25,809 bases of DNA from Echinostoma caproni (GCA_900618425.1 UZAN01039458.1:139153-164961); one strand, 5' to 3'; positions 9,465-20,405 are shown, counted from the stretch's first letter. Numbers and translations: made by a program. Notes: a model not told the origin generated them from the letters alone.

Positions 9465-9677
9465 CCTTCAACCTCCATTATCACACGCAATTCTCGGTTT
9501 ATTCAGTCAAGTATGAGACTCGAATTTTGCTCCTATAAGAGCTCCCAAGTAGTGCACATCCACCATCCCGTTCGGGCTCTGAACTCCGGATCCATCGCAT
9601 GTCTGTGTTACCACTTTGCCAGCCAATTCATACCCGAGTTGAACCGAATGTTCACTCAGATATCGTCTTCAATGATG
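9465..9677 (+). other. Possible internal exon of an unknown gene
   Basis: A plausible acceptor (attgtttcag, ending at 9464) and a good donor (atg|gtaagtcag, donor at 9678) bracket 213 bases, exactly 71 codons, open in the frame that starts at 9465. The peptide (PSTSIITRNSRFIQ..., ending SSSMM) is not recognised. The open frame extends at both ends (9450-9725) without an ATG at its beginning. The exon could be real, part of a repeat (see the shared blocks with 17.46-17.54 kb), or chance. Confidence 0.25.
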
Positions 9678-9810
9678 GTAAGTCAGTTAATTTGGCCTGA
9701 CAGTAACGAAAAGAGACACCGTTGATTAGCTGTTAACTCTAATCAAAAGACTTCTACCCGGTCAGGAATTTCGTGCAAGTTCGGCTTGACATGTCGCAAA
9801 TCAACCAGGT

Positions 9811-9837
9811 TTACAATTACTTGCAATTAGTGGAGTG
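9811..9837 (+). repeat. 27-base block shared with 17460-17486
   Basis: By eye 24 of 27 bases match the block at 17460-17486 (ttacaattacttg at the start is identical). A second block, gggataattgat, is also shared (9443-9454 and 17486-17497). This suggests that both regions derive from the same dispersed repeat or from duplicated intron sequence. Confidence 0.6.
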
Positions 9838-10023
9838 ATGCAAGTGTCATATCAACTGATCGGCTGAGTACCAAGGAAGATGACATCTAAGCGAACATGA
9901 ATTGGTAAGTCTAGCTAGACCCAGTGTGAGCTGGTTGACACTATGGCCACATAAGCACCTTCGATGCGGTGGGTCCGGCCCTGAACAGACCGAGAGTATA
10001 CACTACCGATAAGATCTTATAGG

Positions 10024-10527
10024 NNNNNNNNNNNNNNNNNNNNNNNNNNNNNNNNNNNNNNNNNNNNNNNNNNNNNNNNNNNNNNNNNNNNNNNNNNNNN
10101 NNNNNNNNNNNNNNNNNNNNNNNNNNNNNNNNNNNNNNNNNNNNNNNNNNNNNNNNNNNNNNNNNNNNNNNNNNNNNNNNNNNNNNNNNNNNNNNNNNNN
10201 NNNNNNNNNNNNNNNNNNNNNNNNNNNNNNNNNNNNNNNNNNNNNNNNNNNNNNNNNNNNNNNNNNNNNNNNNNNNNNNNNNNNNNNNNNNNNNNNNNNN
10301 NNNNNNNNNNNNNNNNNNNNNNNNNNNNNNNNNNNNNNNNNNNNNNNNNNNNNNNNNNNNNNNNNNNNNNNNNNNNNNNNNNNNNNNNNNNNNNNNNNNN
10401 NNNNNNNNNNNNNNNNNNNNNNNNNNNNNNNNNNNNNNNNNNNNNNNNNNNNNNNNNNNNNNNNNNNNNNNNNNNNNNNNNNNNNNNNNNNNNNNNNNNN
10501 NNNNNNNNNNNNNNNNNNNNNNNNNNN
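10024..10527. other. Assembly gap (N run)
   Basis: 504 consecutive unknown bases. Open frames reported across it on the minus strand (for example 10707-10003) are artefacts of translating N. Sequence content unknown. Confidence 1.
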
Positions 10528-10642
10528 CTCGAGGCTGGTGATTCCCCACCGTAAAGCTGACTGGAAGAACCAAGGACTGAAGAGCAGTCTCTCGAAAACT
10601 TGCTGATGTAACTTAGCGTAAAAAAAAACAAAAAAATAAAAT
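10528..10642 (+). repeat. Possible retroposon 3' end with A-rich tail
   Basis: Immediately right of the gap is about 90 bases of sequence ending in an A-rich run (about 10619-10640). The ordering fits the 3' end of a polyadenylated retroposon whose body lies in the gap. No family was identified, so this is tentative. Confidence 0.25.
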
Positions 10643-12525
10643 CTGAGGTAATTAAAATGTACCTTCAAAAAATAATCAAAAGGTGTACGATACAGTGAAA
10701 TATGCACAGGCAGAAATATTCCGGGACTGACTGCTTGAAGCAGAAACCTAAATTCTTCAAACCGTACAGCGTACTGTCACTAGATGACCAGGTTGAACTT
10801 CGGTTCATTTAGCCAAGAAATCCACGAGCTGTGGTGAATTCCGTTTGTTTCGTGTAAGTTCTTGCACAAAACGTTCATTCATTGTCCTCAGGGCAATAAG
10901 ACGGTCAACTGCATTTTCGCCTTAAGTTTTTCGCTTTGAATTTACCAGCAAATAAACTTCCTCATCGTTTATGGGCCACGTATAAACAAACCACCAGTCG
11001 GGTTCACATGGAGGTAATCAAGACTGTCACACAGTCCGTAATGTTGTCGATCTGTACATTGAATACGTCAGTTCTTGATCGAATTAATGTTCCCATATAT
11101 CTGCTATTGAAAATCGGTTCTCGCAGGTGGGGTTGACTAAAATGAATTTTGTCTGTTCGTCGAACTTGCCCATTTATTTGCAAACATTCCATAACCAACT
11201 TAGATAACATTGTCAGTGACTGTGGAAAGGGCAGTTTTCTGCTTGTACCAGTTCCCAAACAAATTGTCAAGCTCAGCGAACGCATTTCGTTAGATTCCTT
11301 CATTGATCCGGTTCCAGATGGGGTGCCTTAGCGTCCGAATTTACGGAATCCATGTGATTATTGTTCCGGATTCTCAGTTTCACTGAATGATTTTTGTGAA
11401 TTCTTGTCCTTCATAATTTTTCCGCATTTTGTTCTCCGTGCTTCGAAATGGTCACAATTGCCTGAGTTGGGTTTTTTAAGCGTAATACTGACTCCCTTAC
11501 CTATTTATGGGTTGTCCTGGTTTGTGGAATGCTGTGTACCTTGAAGTGTAGTCGATTGTTGGTTGGTCGGGTTGTATCTGTTCCCGATCCGCGTTATTCG
11601 TCGATCTTGCGCTTTTGTTTTCCCCCATGTTCTTCGATCGCTGATCTATAGCCAACTTTGATGTGCCGTGCCGGCCAGTAGTTGTCTGCTGGGATGCCGC
11701 AAAGAACAAACATACTGTCAGTCGTTGCAAAACGATTGAAAATAACGCCTCGCTTCTCTCCTCAATTCATATTCCATGCAACTTTGGTGTTACACTGTGT
11801 CCCAACCTCTGTTTTACCACGAAAGGAGGACAAAACTTTTCTGTCTCTGTGATTTGACATGTATGGGTTCCGTTTCAGCACAGAAATAATCCATCTTTTG
11901 AAACGGATTTCTTTTGCAAATGACGAATAAAAGCTGAAACGGATATCTTCTAACTAATTAGAAATTAACTCAATTCACATAGGCACAAGCCGCGATGAAC
12001 ATTACAATCGCGGCCCTGATTATCCCTATATGGATTCTAACCTGGTCACAAGCTATTCAGATGATTTAATCTCACGCCATAAGACGACCACTATAAGCAG
12101 AACACTGAAAAAAGACGCTGATGGTATCACACAGCCGGATCTCAAACGCTTCACAAATTAGACAACAAGGTAGGCAACCGAATAGAAGTGAACAGACCGC
12201 CATAAACTTTGAGCCGAAAAGCTAATAAAGCTAGAAAAGCTAGTTGTTTTTCAATTTCACAGCGCATATTCTTACTGCAAATTACCTGTTGAATGAAACA
12301 TGGACACAAAGTACCGGAATCGATTGCGTCTCCAGATGGAGCGAAATTGTACTGAATCTCCTTAGCACTGAGGCAGTTTGAGTAGCGTAAACTTTCACTG
12401 ATTGTAAACCGGTAAGTTCAAATGCCCATCAGCAGTGTGCGTTGCACACTTGCAGTCAGTGTGTTTTCAGTTCTCTGTTGAGTTTTTAAATGCACATCAG
12501 TGGAACGTCAGACGATGCAGTTAGT
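10643..12525. other. Gene-less stretch with unrecognised open frames
   Basis: Overlapping frames on both strands (11004-11303 minus, 99 codons; 11149-11331 plus; 11497-11730 minus; 11663-11857 plus) have no motif I recognise. A short iteration of the unit aaagcta/aaagctag lies near 12218-12245. Nothing else stands out. Confidence 0.4.
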
Positions 12526-12879
12526 CTAAATAGAGATACAACGATTTTGCCAATTTCGGTTGATTTCCTTTTTCGGCTTCATTCGAAATGAATCGGTGTT
12601 GTTCGTAAGTGACTGACTCGTTTCTACTATTTGCAGCAAAATATATATTGTCTGGTACAATAGAAAATTCCGACCACAAAAGATTTGTCTGTTTTTTACC
12701 TCACATTTATCACTGCTTAGCCGTTGTGTGCGGAAGTTGAGCTTATTTGGCGTCGCCCAAATGGGGTTTAAATATGATTGCATCTGGTGTGGAACCTCCC
12801 TCTGCACATGAATTCTACTCATTGAGAGCTGAAAGACTATATAGGAGGCTTTGAGGTATTGTGTTTCAGCAGAACTCAT
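12526..12879 (-). other. Unrecognised ATG-initiated open frame
   Basis: A 117-codon frame starts with a true ATG (12879) and has a Ser/Asn/Gln-rich, fairly basic peptide: MSSAETQYLKASYIVF at the start, and a basic end with MKPKKEINRNWQNRC. There is no signal peptide, membrane segment or known domain. A frame this long can occur by chance in AT-rich DNA. Coding status unknown; most likely not a gene. Confidence 0.2.
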
Positions 12880-15479
12880 TGAAATGAGGCACTGAAATTG
12901 GCCTATTTCTTATATTTCATTGAAAAATGTCTTGCACTTTTGCAGATCTGTCATTTCCGTCCAATCCTACCTCCCCTTTCCCACTACGCCTTACAAAAAG
13001 ACGTTACTTTAAGCAGAGTAATTTGTTCGCATTTGACTGAGTTCAGTTCAATTCTCTTGTGGGTTCTGAAAAACAATCTATGCGTGAATTGATACTTCAT
13101 TTGTAATAAACACAAGACGCGAAATACCACTAATTTTCTCAGTCAGATATTCAAGTCAAATCAAGTATATGCATAACGCTCTCCGAAAAGTGAATAAACA
13201 GGAGTTACATAGCTACAGTAGAACCAAGTAGGCAAGAGAAATTACCTTCGTTTTGTAGAAAGCAAGAACAAAATAAAAACAAGTTATGATTAAGTTTAGT
13301 TAAGAAGCGATGCGATCCGGGTTACTAAGAGATTGGTTAAGATAAGGGAACCATAGAAGAGCGGCAGGCGGTTTTGTGAGCAACTATATAGTACGGTTAT
13401 GGCTAGATTGGGTGGAAGGAGAGGACACAAACTATATGAGATCTGCGTGCTACGGATTCCAAAGGCTGATCAATATTTTTGTGGAGGACGAGAAACGTGA
13501 TTTTTTTCGTTGTGTAACGATGAATTGAAACAAAAGTTCATGGGAACTGCCACTACTTCTAAGATGAATATGATAAGGATTTGAAGACCCCCTGGAGCAA
13601 CCCTGGGAACATCAAGTGGGATCAGTAAGACCGAAGGAGAAAAATACGAGTTAAAAGAAAACAGTGAATTAGGAAGCGAGTAACGGATGGAGCTTTCAAG
13701 CGCAGGGTGTGAAATGTTAATTTTCTGACGTTTTCCAAACGAAAATAACTTGATCAGATCAGCATAAATTTCGGCTGAGTCACACACCAAGATACCAGGA
13801 ATTTTTTGAGTCTGTTCATTTATGACTGAGAAACACGTCGATGTGCTTTTCTATGAAGGTAAAACAAAGAATGAACTACCAAATCGGCAATACCGTAGGC
13901 AAATAATACTGGACACCACTGGAAGAAACTCCTAAATCATTTGCTAAATTCAAGAATCCAAAATAAATCATTCAAAAGACCTCCTTCCCAGCTCTATTTC
14001 GAAAACGAAAATCCAGTGTTCTATAAAAAAAGTTAAGTGGGGTGGTGATGAACAATGGCACATTGTATCTCATGTCGCATTAAGTGCTCAAATGAAAAGG
14101 GGAGTTGATGAACCAGATAAAATGGTCTAATGTGTACCAGTAATGGAGCAATTTGAACCCCACATAATATATTGTGTTCCCTAAATGGATCAGCTAGTCG
14201 TACAACTAACTGAATGGAAATCACGTCAGTAGCTTGGTTCCGGCTAGCAGTGTGACCTAATGGTATTAAAAATGCACACGTCGTTCTGATTGTCTTTCAA
14301 ATGATGGCTACTTCCTCCTACCTAGTGATTAACAATTAGTCTCATGATGATGTAGAATACTTTTGGGTTACGAGGTTGGAATTCCTCCATGAATTATTTT
14401 TTCACTTTTTCCACTAGACAGCTCTGCTTTGGCACGGCTGAATGCAATACTTATCCGAATCGCTTTGACAAACATTCACGCATAACCTAGAGAAGTTTCT
14501 TTCCGAACGACCTTGTGCAAAAACCAATGAATTTCACAAGCATCAAACCTAATATATATATATAAACAAGTTGTAAAACACACTCAAATCAATATATATT
14601 GTCTGGACCGAATCACAATCAACAAAGCTTTTGTTTTACAACTGTTTGAACCGTTCCATCCAATCACGCGCGTTCATTTGTCTATGGAAATAGACGGTAT
14701 TTATTAAAGTCATAAACGAGTGGTCTGCTGAGTTAACTAATCATGACAGTTGGATTCAGTAGAATATTTTCAACCATTCAGGTCATTTGCACATCCCTGA
14801 GAGCGTCTCAGCATCATTCGTAGAATGTAGAACGCGTAAACACATGAGGACGCTGTAATGGGCTCAAAAGCGTGCCCACTAGGGACAAAAGTCAGGGGGG
14901 AGGGTAGTGTACTAATCGGGGTGTGGGGAGCGTGACTAATTGCACAATTTGTATTTGAACAACTCCCACGCATTATCGACCGGTTGCACAATTTTCATTG
15001 GGAAATCCAGAAGGATTACAGACAAGTTTGGATGATATTTTCAAAGAGGTAGGCGTTACAGTAAATATCAAGAGCTTTTGTTCTTCTTTTGAACGGTAGT
15101 TTGCAAATATCAAGGTATACTGTCCCAAATAATGTCAAATAAGGTGGTATCAGACAATCAGGCGAGCGGATGAGGTGAACAGTTACCATTCACAAAAGTA
15201 GATCTGATTTACATATACACAAAGTACAATCAGTTTTGATTCCAGCATCCGATTCGTGGTAGATTGCTGGGTGCATGAATATCTAGAGGACTTTCTCGAC
15301 GAATATTTGCAAGTGAAACCAAAAAGAGCAAGCTCTATACTTTCCTTACGAGAATAACAATCTATCGGATTTTTTCTCAGCGACGGTATCATTGAACTCT
15401 TAGAAAAAAGACTCCCAAAAGCCTTAAAATCCACATTTTGCACCACCGAATTAGAAATATTCTTTCCATCCCATTCGAT
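12880..15479. other. Gene-less stretch, unrecognised
   Basis: Frames at 13470-13790 (minus, 106 codons, opening with TTG rather than ATG), 14033-14224 (minus), 14770-14991 (minus) and 15183-15446 (minus) carry no recognisable motif. A (TA)n microsatellite lies at about 14552-14564. The segment left of 15480 should have held the RT of PLE relic 2, but no RT motif was recognised there, so that copy is probably 5' truncated. Confidence 0.4.
14552..14564. repeat. Short TA microsatellite
   Basis: An uninterrupted run of about six to seven TA units. Confidence 0.8.
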
Positions 15480-15960
15480 GATTGCTCACTGACTTGGGGA
15501 ATGACTGCCTTTTTCATGTGTTTTTGTCGATTCACCTGACCCTGCGGAGTCGGTTACATTGGTCGTACCAGAAGACTGTTGACCAAACGGAATGAAGAAC
15601 ATCATCCGATCTGGTTGAAGTAGGTCATTTGTGGATCGTCTAATCAACATGGGGGACACAGTAGATATCGAAATGTCATTTAGGATAATCTACAAAACCC
15701 CGGGTGAATCTATCTAACCAACCGAATTAAATTAGGCTTTGCACACCTGAGGCCGCGGAGCCCTTGGGATACACCCTATTCCGAGATGTGCAAACAAAAG
15801 CGGATCACTCAGAGGTTATCAAGGTCAGTGGATATAACGTTCAGAAAATCAAACAAGCACAAGTCGATCTTCTTAAGTAATCAGTCTACTCAACTCTGCA
15901 ACCTCTTCCTCACACCCTAATACCTAACTTTTGTCACTACCCTGTGAATGCTCATTCATT
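15480..15960 (+). mobile_element. Penelope-like element 3' fragment, GIY-YIG (relic 2)
   Basis: In a single frame with scattered stops: a Cys lead-in (CFCRF, near 15519), CGVGYIGRTRRLLTKR (15543-15590; the GIY-YIG core and its Arg-rich helix are intact apart from the GIY half being GVG), EEHHPIWL directly after, then RIKLGFAHL (about 15725) and MCKQKRITQRL (about 15786-15818). These blocks match PLE endonucleases and align in order with relics 1 and 3. It is the best-preserved GIY-YIG in the window. Stops within the domain, including one just after HHPIWLK, show it is dead. Only the 3' third of an element is visible, consistent with 5' truncation at insertion. Confidence 0.8.
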
Positions 15961-16853
15961 TGGAATCGAGAAAATATATCGTCGAACAGAGTTTGACACT
16001 TCATTTGTCTTTTCAGTCACTTGTTTATTGCAGCATTTGTATTCGGGATTACAAACTCATCGAATATAGAAAAAAGAACAGTGGGTTTTTCCCTTCAGTT
16101 TCAGTTTGTTCATATCATTAATCTCGCCTTTTGAATGCGCGGAAATTTGTGGCCGTTTTCTATTTCCAAATTGATCTTTGATCTGCCAGACCGTGGAAGC
16201 GTATGATGAGAAACATTGAAATTGACCAATTATGTATCCCGTGGCTAAGTCAAATTATTATAAGTATATAATCTATCTGGCATGTATACATGTATATTCC
16301 GCATAAATCTAGATCTAGACTACGTGTTTAAAACATTATAGGCAACAAGCTTCAGAGTTACGCAGTCAAAGTAATACCATGTAGTCAACAAGCTCGTTCG
16401 TCACACTGTGCTGTCCTCAGTGTGTTTTGTGAAACTACTCAAAAGCTGTGTATTGACTGTGCGCACAATACTGCTCGGTTATTGGAGCCAATCTATTTGA
16501 CTTTCTGTGGGAATAGCGAATGGAACCATCGATCCCTTAAAGAACATGACCAGCGCGAGGGACTAGGTATGCGACCAAATGCATCTTGAATCGGTGAGAG
16601 GCGATTCACGATGACTCAAGCGCCGCATAGCTCAATCGAACTAGTACCTTTTGTGGACAAAGAATTAGCAAGCAAAATCATACGGGTTTTCTAGAGAAGT
16701 CTAGAGAGGTCTTTTAACTCCCCGAAATGAACCGGTTGTTTGTGGCTCATCAATCAGTCACTAAACCAGACCAGGCGCTTTCGGTTCTCTATCTATTCTT
16801 GTAAACACTCCCCAAAGGAATACATGAATACTTCCTGGTCAGATGGTTTATGA
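15961..16853. other. Gene-less stretch; two perfect palindromes
   Basis: The sequence after the PLE endonuclease may include its 3' untranslated region. Two perfect 12-base palindromes, catgtatacatg (16281-16292) and tctagatctaga (16308-16319), lie 15 bases apart. No open frame of note. Confidence 0.5.
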
Positions 16854-17159
16854 ACAACGCCGCATGCCAAGAATGCGACATCAATCACGCTGGAAGGAAC
16901 TGTTGATTTAGGAGGCCATCTGCCATTAGAGTACCAAGTTCATCGCAGCACATCATGGACGAACACCAACGTCCAAACTAATGGAAAGCTCGTACACCGC
17001 AATGGTAATAAACGTGAAAAAGAAGAATATAACGATACTGCACCTGAATCGAACCCCTATTCTATGGCAACGCTCGAGATTATGCGTGAACATCATATTT
17101 TGTGTATTTTACCTGATGCACAGGTTGATGAACCATGGGGAAATTTAAAACTTAAATAA
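16854..17159 (+). other. Open frame ending on an AATAAA, possible terminal exon
   Basis: After a TGA near 16851, one frame stays open for about 100 codons to a TAA at 17157-17159, which overlaps an AATAAA (17155-17160). The peptide is balanced and protein-like (for example NGNKREKEEYNDT, then YSMATLEIMREHHILCIL near 17060-17115, ending GNLKLK). There is no early ATG; the first Met is near the C-terminal third, so a spliced upstream exon would be required. There is a faint pattern likeness (Y-x-x-x-T-L/I ... C-I-L) to guanylate-kinase-like folds, but it is too weak to assign. Function unknown. Confidence 0.25.
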
Positions 17160-17459
17160 AAGGTGTAACTGATGAATTGCATCCTGTGAATAAGCATTTA
17201 TTGACCAAGTTCGAAAAGAGATAAATCTAAACCGCACGGCAGGATGACCGATGATTTAAATTCTTGGATGACCTCAGATAATGGGGAGTGGTTTGCTTCA
17301 TCTTCATGTGGTTTACGCTAGACTGCCTCGAGCTTTGAGAGTGATACTTCAACCGATAACTCTGTGTTTGGATGATCCTAGCGGCCTCTTTGCTCTAAGC
17401 TGTAGATTCTATCCTGGGCTCTAACCGTCATATATTTTCTTTTTAGTTTCTCATTTGAC
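17160..17459. other. Gene-less stretch, unrecognised
   Basis: No open frame, repeat or motif recognised. Confidence 0.5.
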
Positions 17460-17497
17460 TTACAATTACTTGTGATTAGTGGTGTGGGATAATTGAT
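17460..17497 (+). repeat. Blocks shared with the 9.4-9.8 kb region
   Basis: 17460-17486 matches 9811-9837 (24/27 by eye), and the adjoining gggataattgat (17486-17497) equals 9443-9454. In this copy the two blocks are contiguous. In the 9.4-9.8 kb copy they are about 360 bases apart and in reversed order, with a possible exon between them. Confidence 0.6.
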
Positions 17498-17536
17498 TTT
17501 TATTGTTATCATGGTTTGTTTCAAATATTGTTTCAG

Positions 17537-17637
17537 GTGATAAATCTGTCAGTATAGCTCGTTGCGGAAACCCCGTCCTTGTTCCAAATTGTTTCCATCA
17601 CCCTCTACTCATGATTTACCACCATAATAAAACCGCG
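17537..17637 (+). other. Possible small exon of an unknown gene
   Basis: An acceptor (atattgtttcag, ending 17536, identical to the acceptor ending at 9464) and a donor (gcg|gtaagcg at 17638) enclose 101 bases that are open in one frame (GDKSVSIARCGNPVLVPN...). No domain is recognised. Because the acceptor context is shared with the candidate at 9465-9677, both may be part of the same repeat or of duplicated gene sequence. Confidence 0.2.
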
Positions 17638-19344
17638 GTAAGCGATATTCCGGTATCTCTTTACCCGGCAATCTATTCTAGACCAATCCGTTTGACACAG
17701 TATATCTGAGTGATGTTCTTTTGCGCAAATTTGTGTGATCTAACGAACACCGAGTGAATGAGATTTCTTTGATCAGTTGCATGAAATTTAACCAAATACA
17801 GCAGGCTGTGAAACAAGAAAAAAAAAGTAATATAAGCCATTGGTGCCAGTTTACGACTAGATGGGGAAAAACAAGGGCAATTGAACAGCTGTACTCTTGT
17901 ACCTTGGGTGGTGACTGTCGACGAAACAACCCTGAGTTCAAACCTATATCTCTTAGCTGAAAGATAAACTAGGGAGTCCCATCTAGAGCAGCTGTTTGCT
18001 AATCATAATATTATGCTCGTACAGATGATAATACTCAGTGATTTAGGGGCTCAAGCCTAAACTAGGCAATCTCAACCTGTAAATTAATATACCTAAGTGT
18101 CCAATCTGTAATCTCGTCACAATCTAGTAATAATATCTAATCCTGTCGTAAAAAGAGTAGAAATAAACTGACCACAATTTCTTTTTTGTTGGAAATTCTT
18201 TCTTTGTCCGCATTTGGTGTCTTGCCACCTAATAAAGTTTAACCAAGATCCTGCCAACTTCATTAGTTTACCCAGCGTTTGGTATCCCGGAGTTCATGTG
18301 GTAAACGCTCGTTCGAGAGATACAGCTACTAGCGAACTATGTGTTCGAGTGGTGTTCTTGTCTGCAACATAATTGTGTCCCACCTCGAAAAATGTTGTGG
18401 ATATTAAACGTTTAGTATGATACCATTTACAGGTATAAAGAGCGCAAAATATTCCGATTTGGTTATTAATTATGAGAATGGGCGTTACGTTTGTTAAATG
18501 GCTGTCAGATGTGTCAGAGTAGAAAGACGGAGTCAGAATGCGCTCCAGGAGGACGCCCCATCGAGCGTCTAAAATAACCTCCAGATACGATAAGTGTTTG
18601 AAGGATGACGGATCCCTATATACGTAGTAGGTACACCACTCTTAACTGCCGCTCCTGCTTATCCCCTCACTCGTCCATTGAATACAGACGCGCACAAACT
18701 GCACCCAGGATGCAAATGGTCATTTTGTCGACCCACCCACCCAGTGGCTCCAACTGACCAAAAGAAATTCTCCAGTCTGTCCAGCTATACTGATATTGTG
18801 TCTGCTCGTGAATGCAGCGCTCAGCTGAAGACACAAAGTAGTTCAAGGAATGATTAAAGTTAATTTATCCACTGAATACATCAGTTAGTCGGGGAGAGAT
18901 ATAAATCCAAATGTGAATGAAAGTCCGCGACACCACTGCTCCCTAGGCAAAGGGTTTTATCCTTATCAGTGTGCAGCAGGTAAGGAATTTGAGAGGACAA
19001 TTATGCGTTGCATCTGGCACGACTACTATACGAAAATGCTATGCTCCCCTTCATAGCATGCAACACGAATGTTGTAAATTCACAAGGAAAGTGCCTGGAC
19101 GGAGAAGAGAGGATAGGATAGGGTCACATAGAACGAAACACGTAACCTGAAATAACCGAGGCCCCTAATCTATGATGAGTTTTAGTTTCAATTTCAGTTT
19201 TTACAACCATTAACCATGCGTTTTCGTGCACCGGTTTTGGTTGTTGTCTTTTGGTCGTTCATTTGAATAAAACAACAGAATAAAGATCGGAATGTGGAAA
19301 GAAAATTCAAGCAGAAGATGGAAAATTCATATAGAATGATGTTG
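17638..19344. other. Gene-less stretch, unrecognised
   Basis: Only short frames at 17678-17960 on both strands. Around 18540-18840 the composition becomes more GC-rich than its surroundings, but no motif is recognised. No microsatellite of note. Confidence 0.45.
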
Positions 19345-20100
19345 GGAGAATAATTAGTGGATGCACGAGCGCCACTGTTTGCGTCACCCAGCTATATCAC
19401 TCAGTTCTCTAACCATCGGTGACCATCATCTCGAGGTCCCCATGCAGGGAGCCTAAGGGTACCTATGTGACCCAGTCTCATGGTTAGGATTTTAATACCC
19501 TCACGCTAGGTCTTAGCTTGACCANCCACTACCTGCCTCAGCAAACATCGCTCACCGTGGCAACCTATCTGGTGAGTAACACGTCCCAGCGAATGTAACC
19601 TATGGAAATCGATCACTTGCTTCAGTGGACGACCGTGACTGCCTTAAACTTTACGCCTAACCTGAGCATTGCTCGTCCGGTTACCCCACCAGACTCGTGC
19701 AATGCGACGTAGACAGGTATGCTCCAACACCGACAATCTATTTTTATCTTGTTCCCTTAGTGGCTAAGTCTCTGCACCGTAGAGCAGGACTGACCGAACT
19801 GCTGCAGCATGTACTCGACCCTTCACAGACAGCAGGATATAGCGACAGTGCCACAAATGTCCCAAGTTGGCAAATGCCAACCGAGCCTTCTGTATGCACG
19901 CCGACACTTCATCTGTGATGCGTCCTCCAGGTGAGATATAGGTACCTAGGTAGCGAAACTTGTTCACTTCCTCTACTGCGTCCCCAATCCGGATGAAACT
20001 GTGTGCAGGACCAACCCAATCTTGGAGAACCATTTTACAATTCTACAGTCTCTTCGCATCTTCTGTTGCTGCAATATTCAATCCATTTATCTGCTCCAGG
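19345..20100 (-). mobile_element. RTE-like non-LTR retrotransposon, 3' fragment (copy 2)
   Basis: The minus-strand frame 20033-19764 (89 codons) carries LQDWVGPAHSF, YLGTYISPGG, KARLAFANLGHLW, VKGRVHAAAVRSVLLYGAET: the RT thumb and following region of RTE-like elements. After a frame change come LEHTCLRRIARVWW (about 19686-19725), VIDFHRLHSLG and a terminal QWRSCIH (about 19358-19380). The catalytic palm is absent: upstream of QDW similarity ends within about 60 bases, so this is a typical 5'-truncated copy. Sequence differs clearly from copy 1 at shared positions, suggesting separate families or deep divergence. An ambiguous base (19525) lies inside it. Non-functional. Confidence 0.85.
19764..20033 (-). 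pseudogene. RTE-like RT thumb segment, truncated
   Basis: Eighty-nine uninterrupted codons, the cleanest coding remnant in the second half. Key blocks in order: LQDW, YLGTYISPGG, ARLAFANLGHLW, SVLLYGAET. In intact elements the last is followed by WPLR and the VFDNRCLR block. Here the frame is lost just after GAET, and the LEHTCLRR block continues in another frame. It lacks all catalytic RT residues, which lie upstream of this segment. Confidence 0.85.
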
Positions 20101-20284
20101 ATTTGCTGTTCATTTTTGAATATGAATCCGCAAAATGTTATCTCTTACTTCTCACAACACTAGTGTGTTAGAAAAACCAATTATCTCTAGTTTCGGTGTA
20201 GAATATGGTAAATACATAGTTCAAACTCAGTTTAATGACCAAAATTATAGAATGAGATTCCTTTTACGCATAAGAAATGAAATT

Positions 20285-20405
20285 TGAGTTGAACAGTCAG
20301 GAAGCACTTTGACACAGCTGTTCCAGTCTCATTGAGTAACATCAGCAGGCTCGAACCCGGTACCCCAGAGACAGAACTCAACCACATTATCCAATTTACT
20401 ACCGG
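20285..20405 (-). mobile_element. Candidate tRNA-derived SINE, copy 3
   Basis: On the minus strand an A-box-like tggataatgtggttga (20378-20393) is followed about 20 bases later by a strong B box, gggttcgagcctg (20346-20358). A non-tRNA body follows. This is the best B box in the window. The head does not fold as a full tRNA, so it is more likely a SINE head or tRNA relic than a gene. The 3' end is not defined. Confidence 0.5.

Noticed and set aside
10003..10707. Frames of 204-234 codons on the minus strand
   Set aside because: Almost entirely unknown residues from the N gap; only short real sequence at the ends.
17060..17115. Guanylate-kinase-like domain in the frame ending at 17159
   Set aside because: Only a loose pattern of aromatic, Thr and Cys-Ile-Leu residues; flanking domain signatures are absent, so no assignment is made.
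17905..17950. B-box-like gagttcaaacct
   Set aside because: No adequate A box at the right distance and no SINE body recognised.
19697..19918. 73-codon plus-strand frame
   Set aside because: Antisense to the RTE-like copy 2 thumb and C-terminal region.
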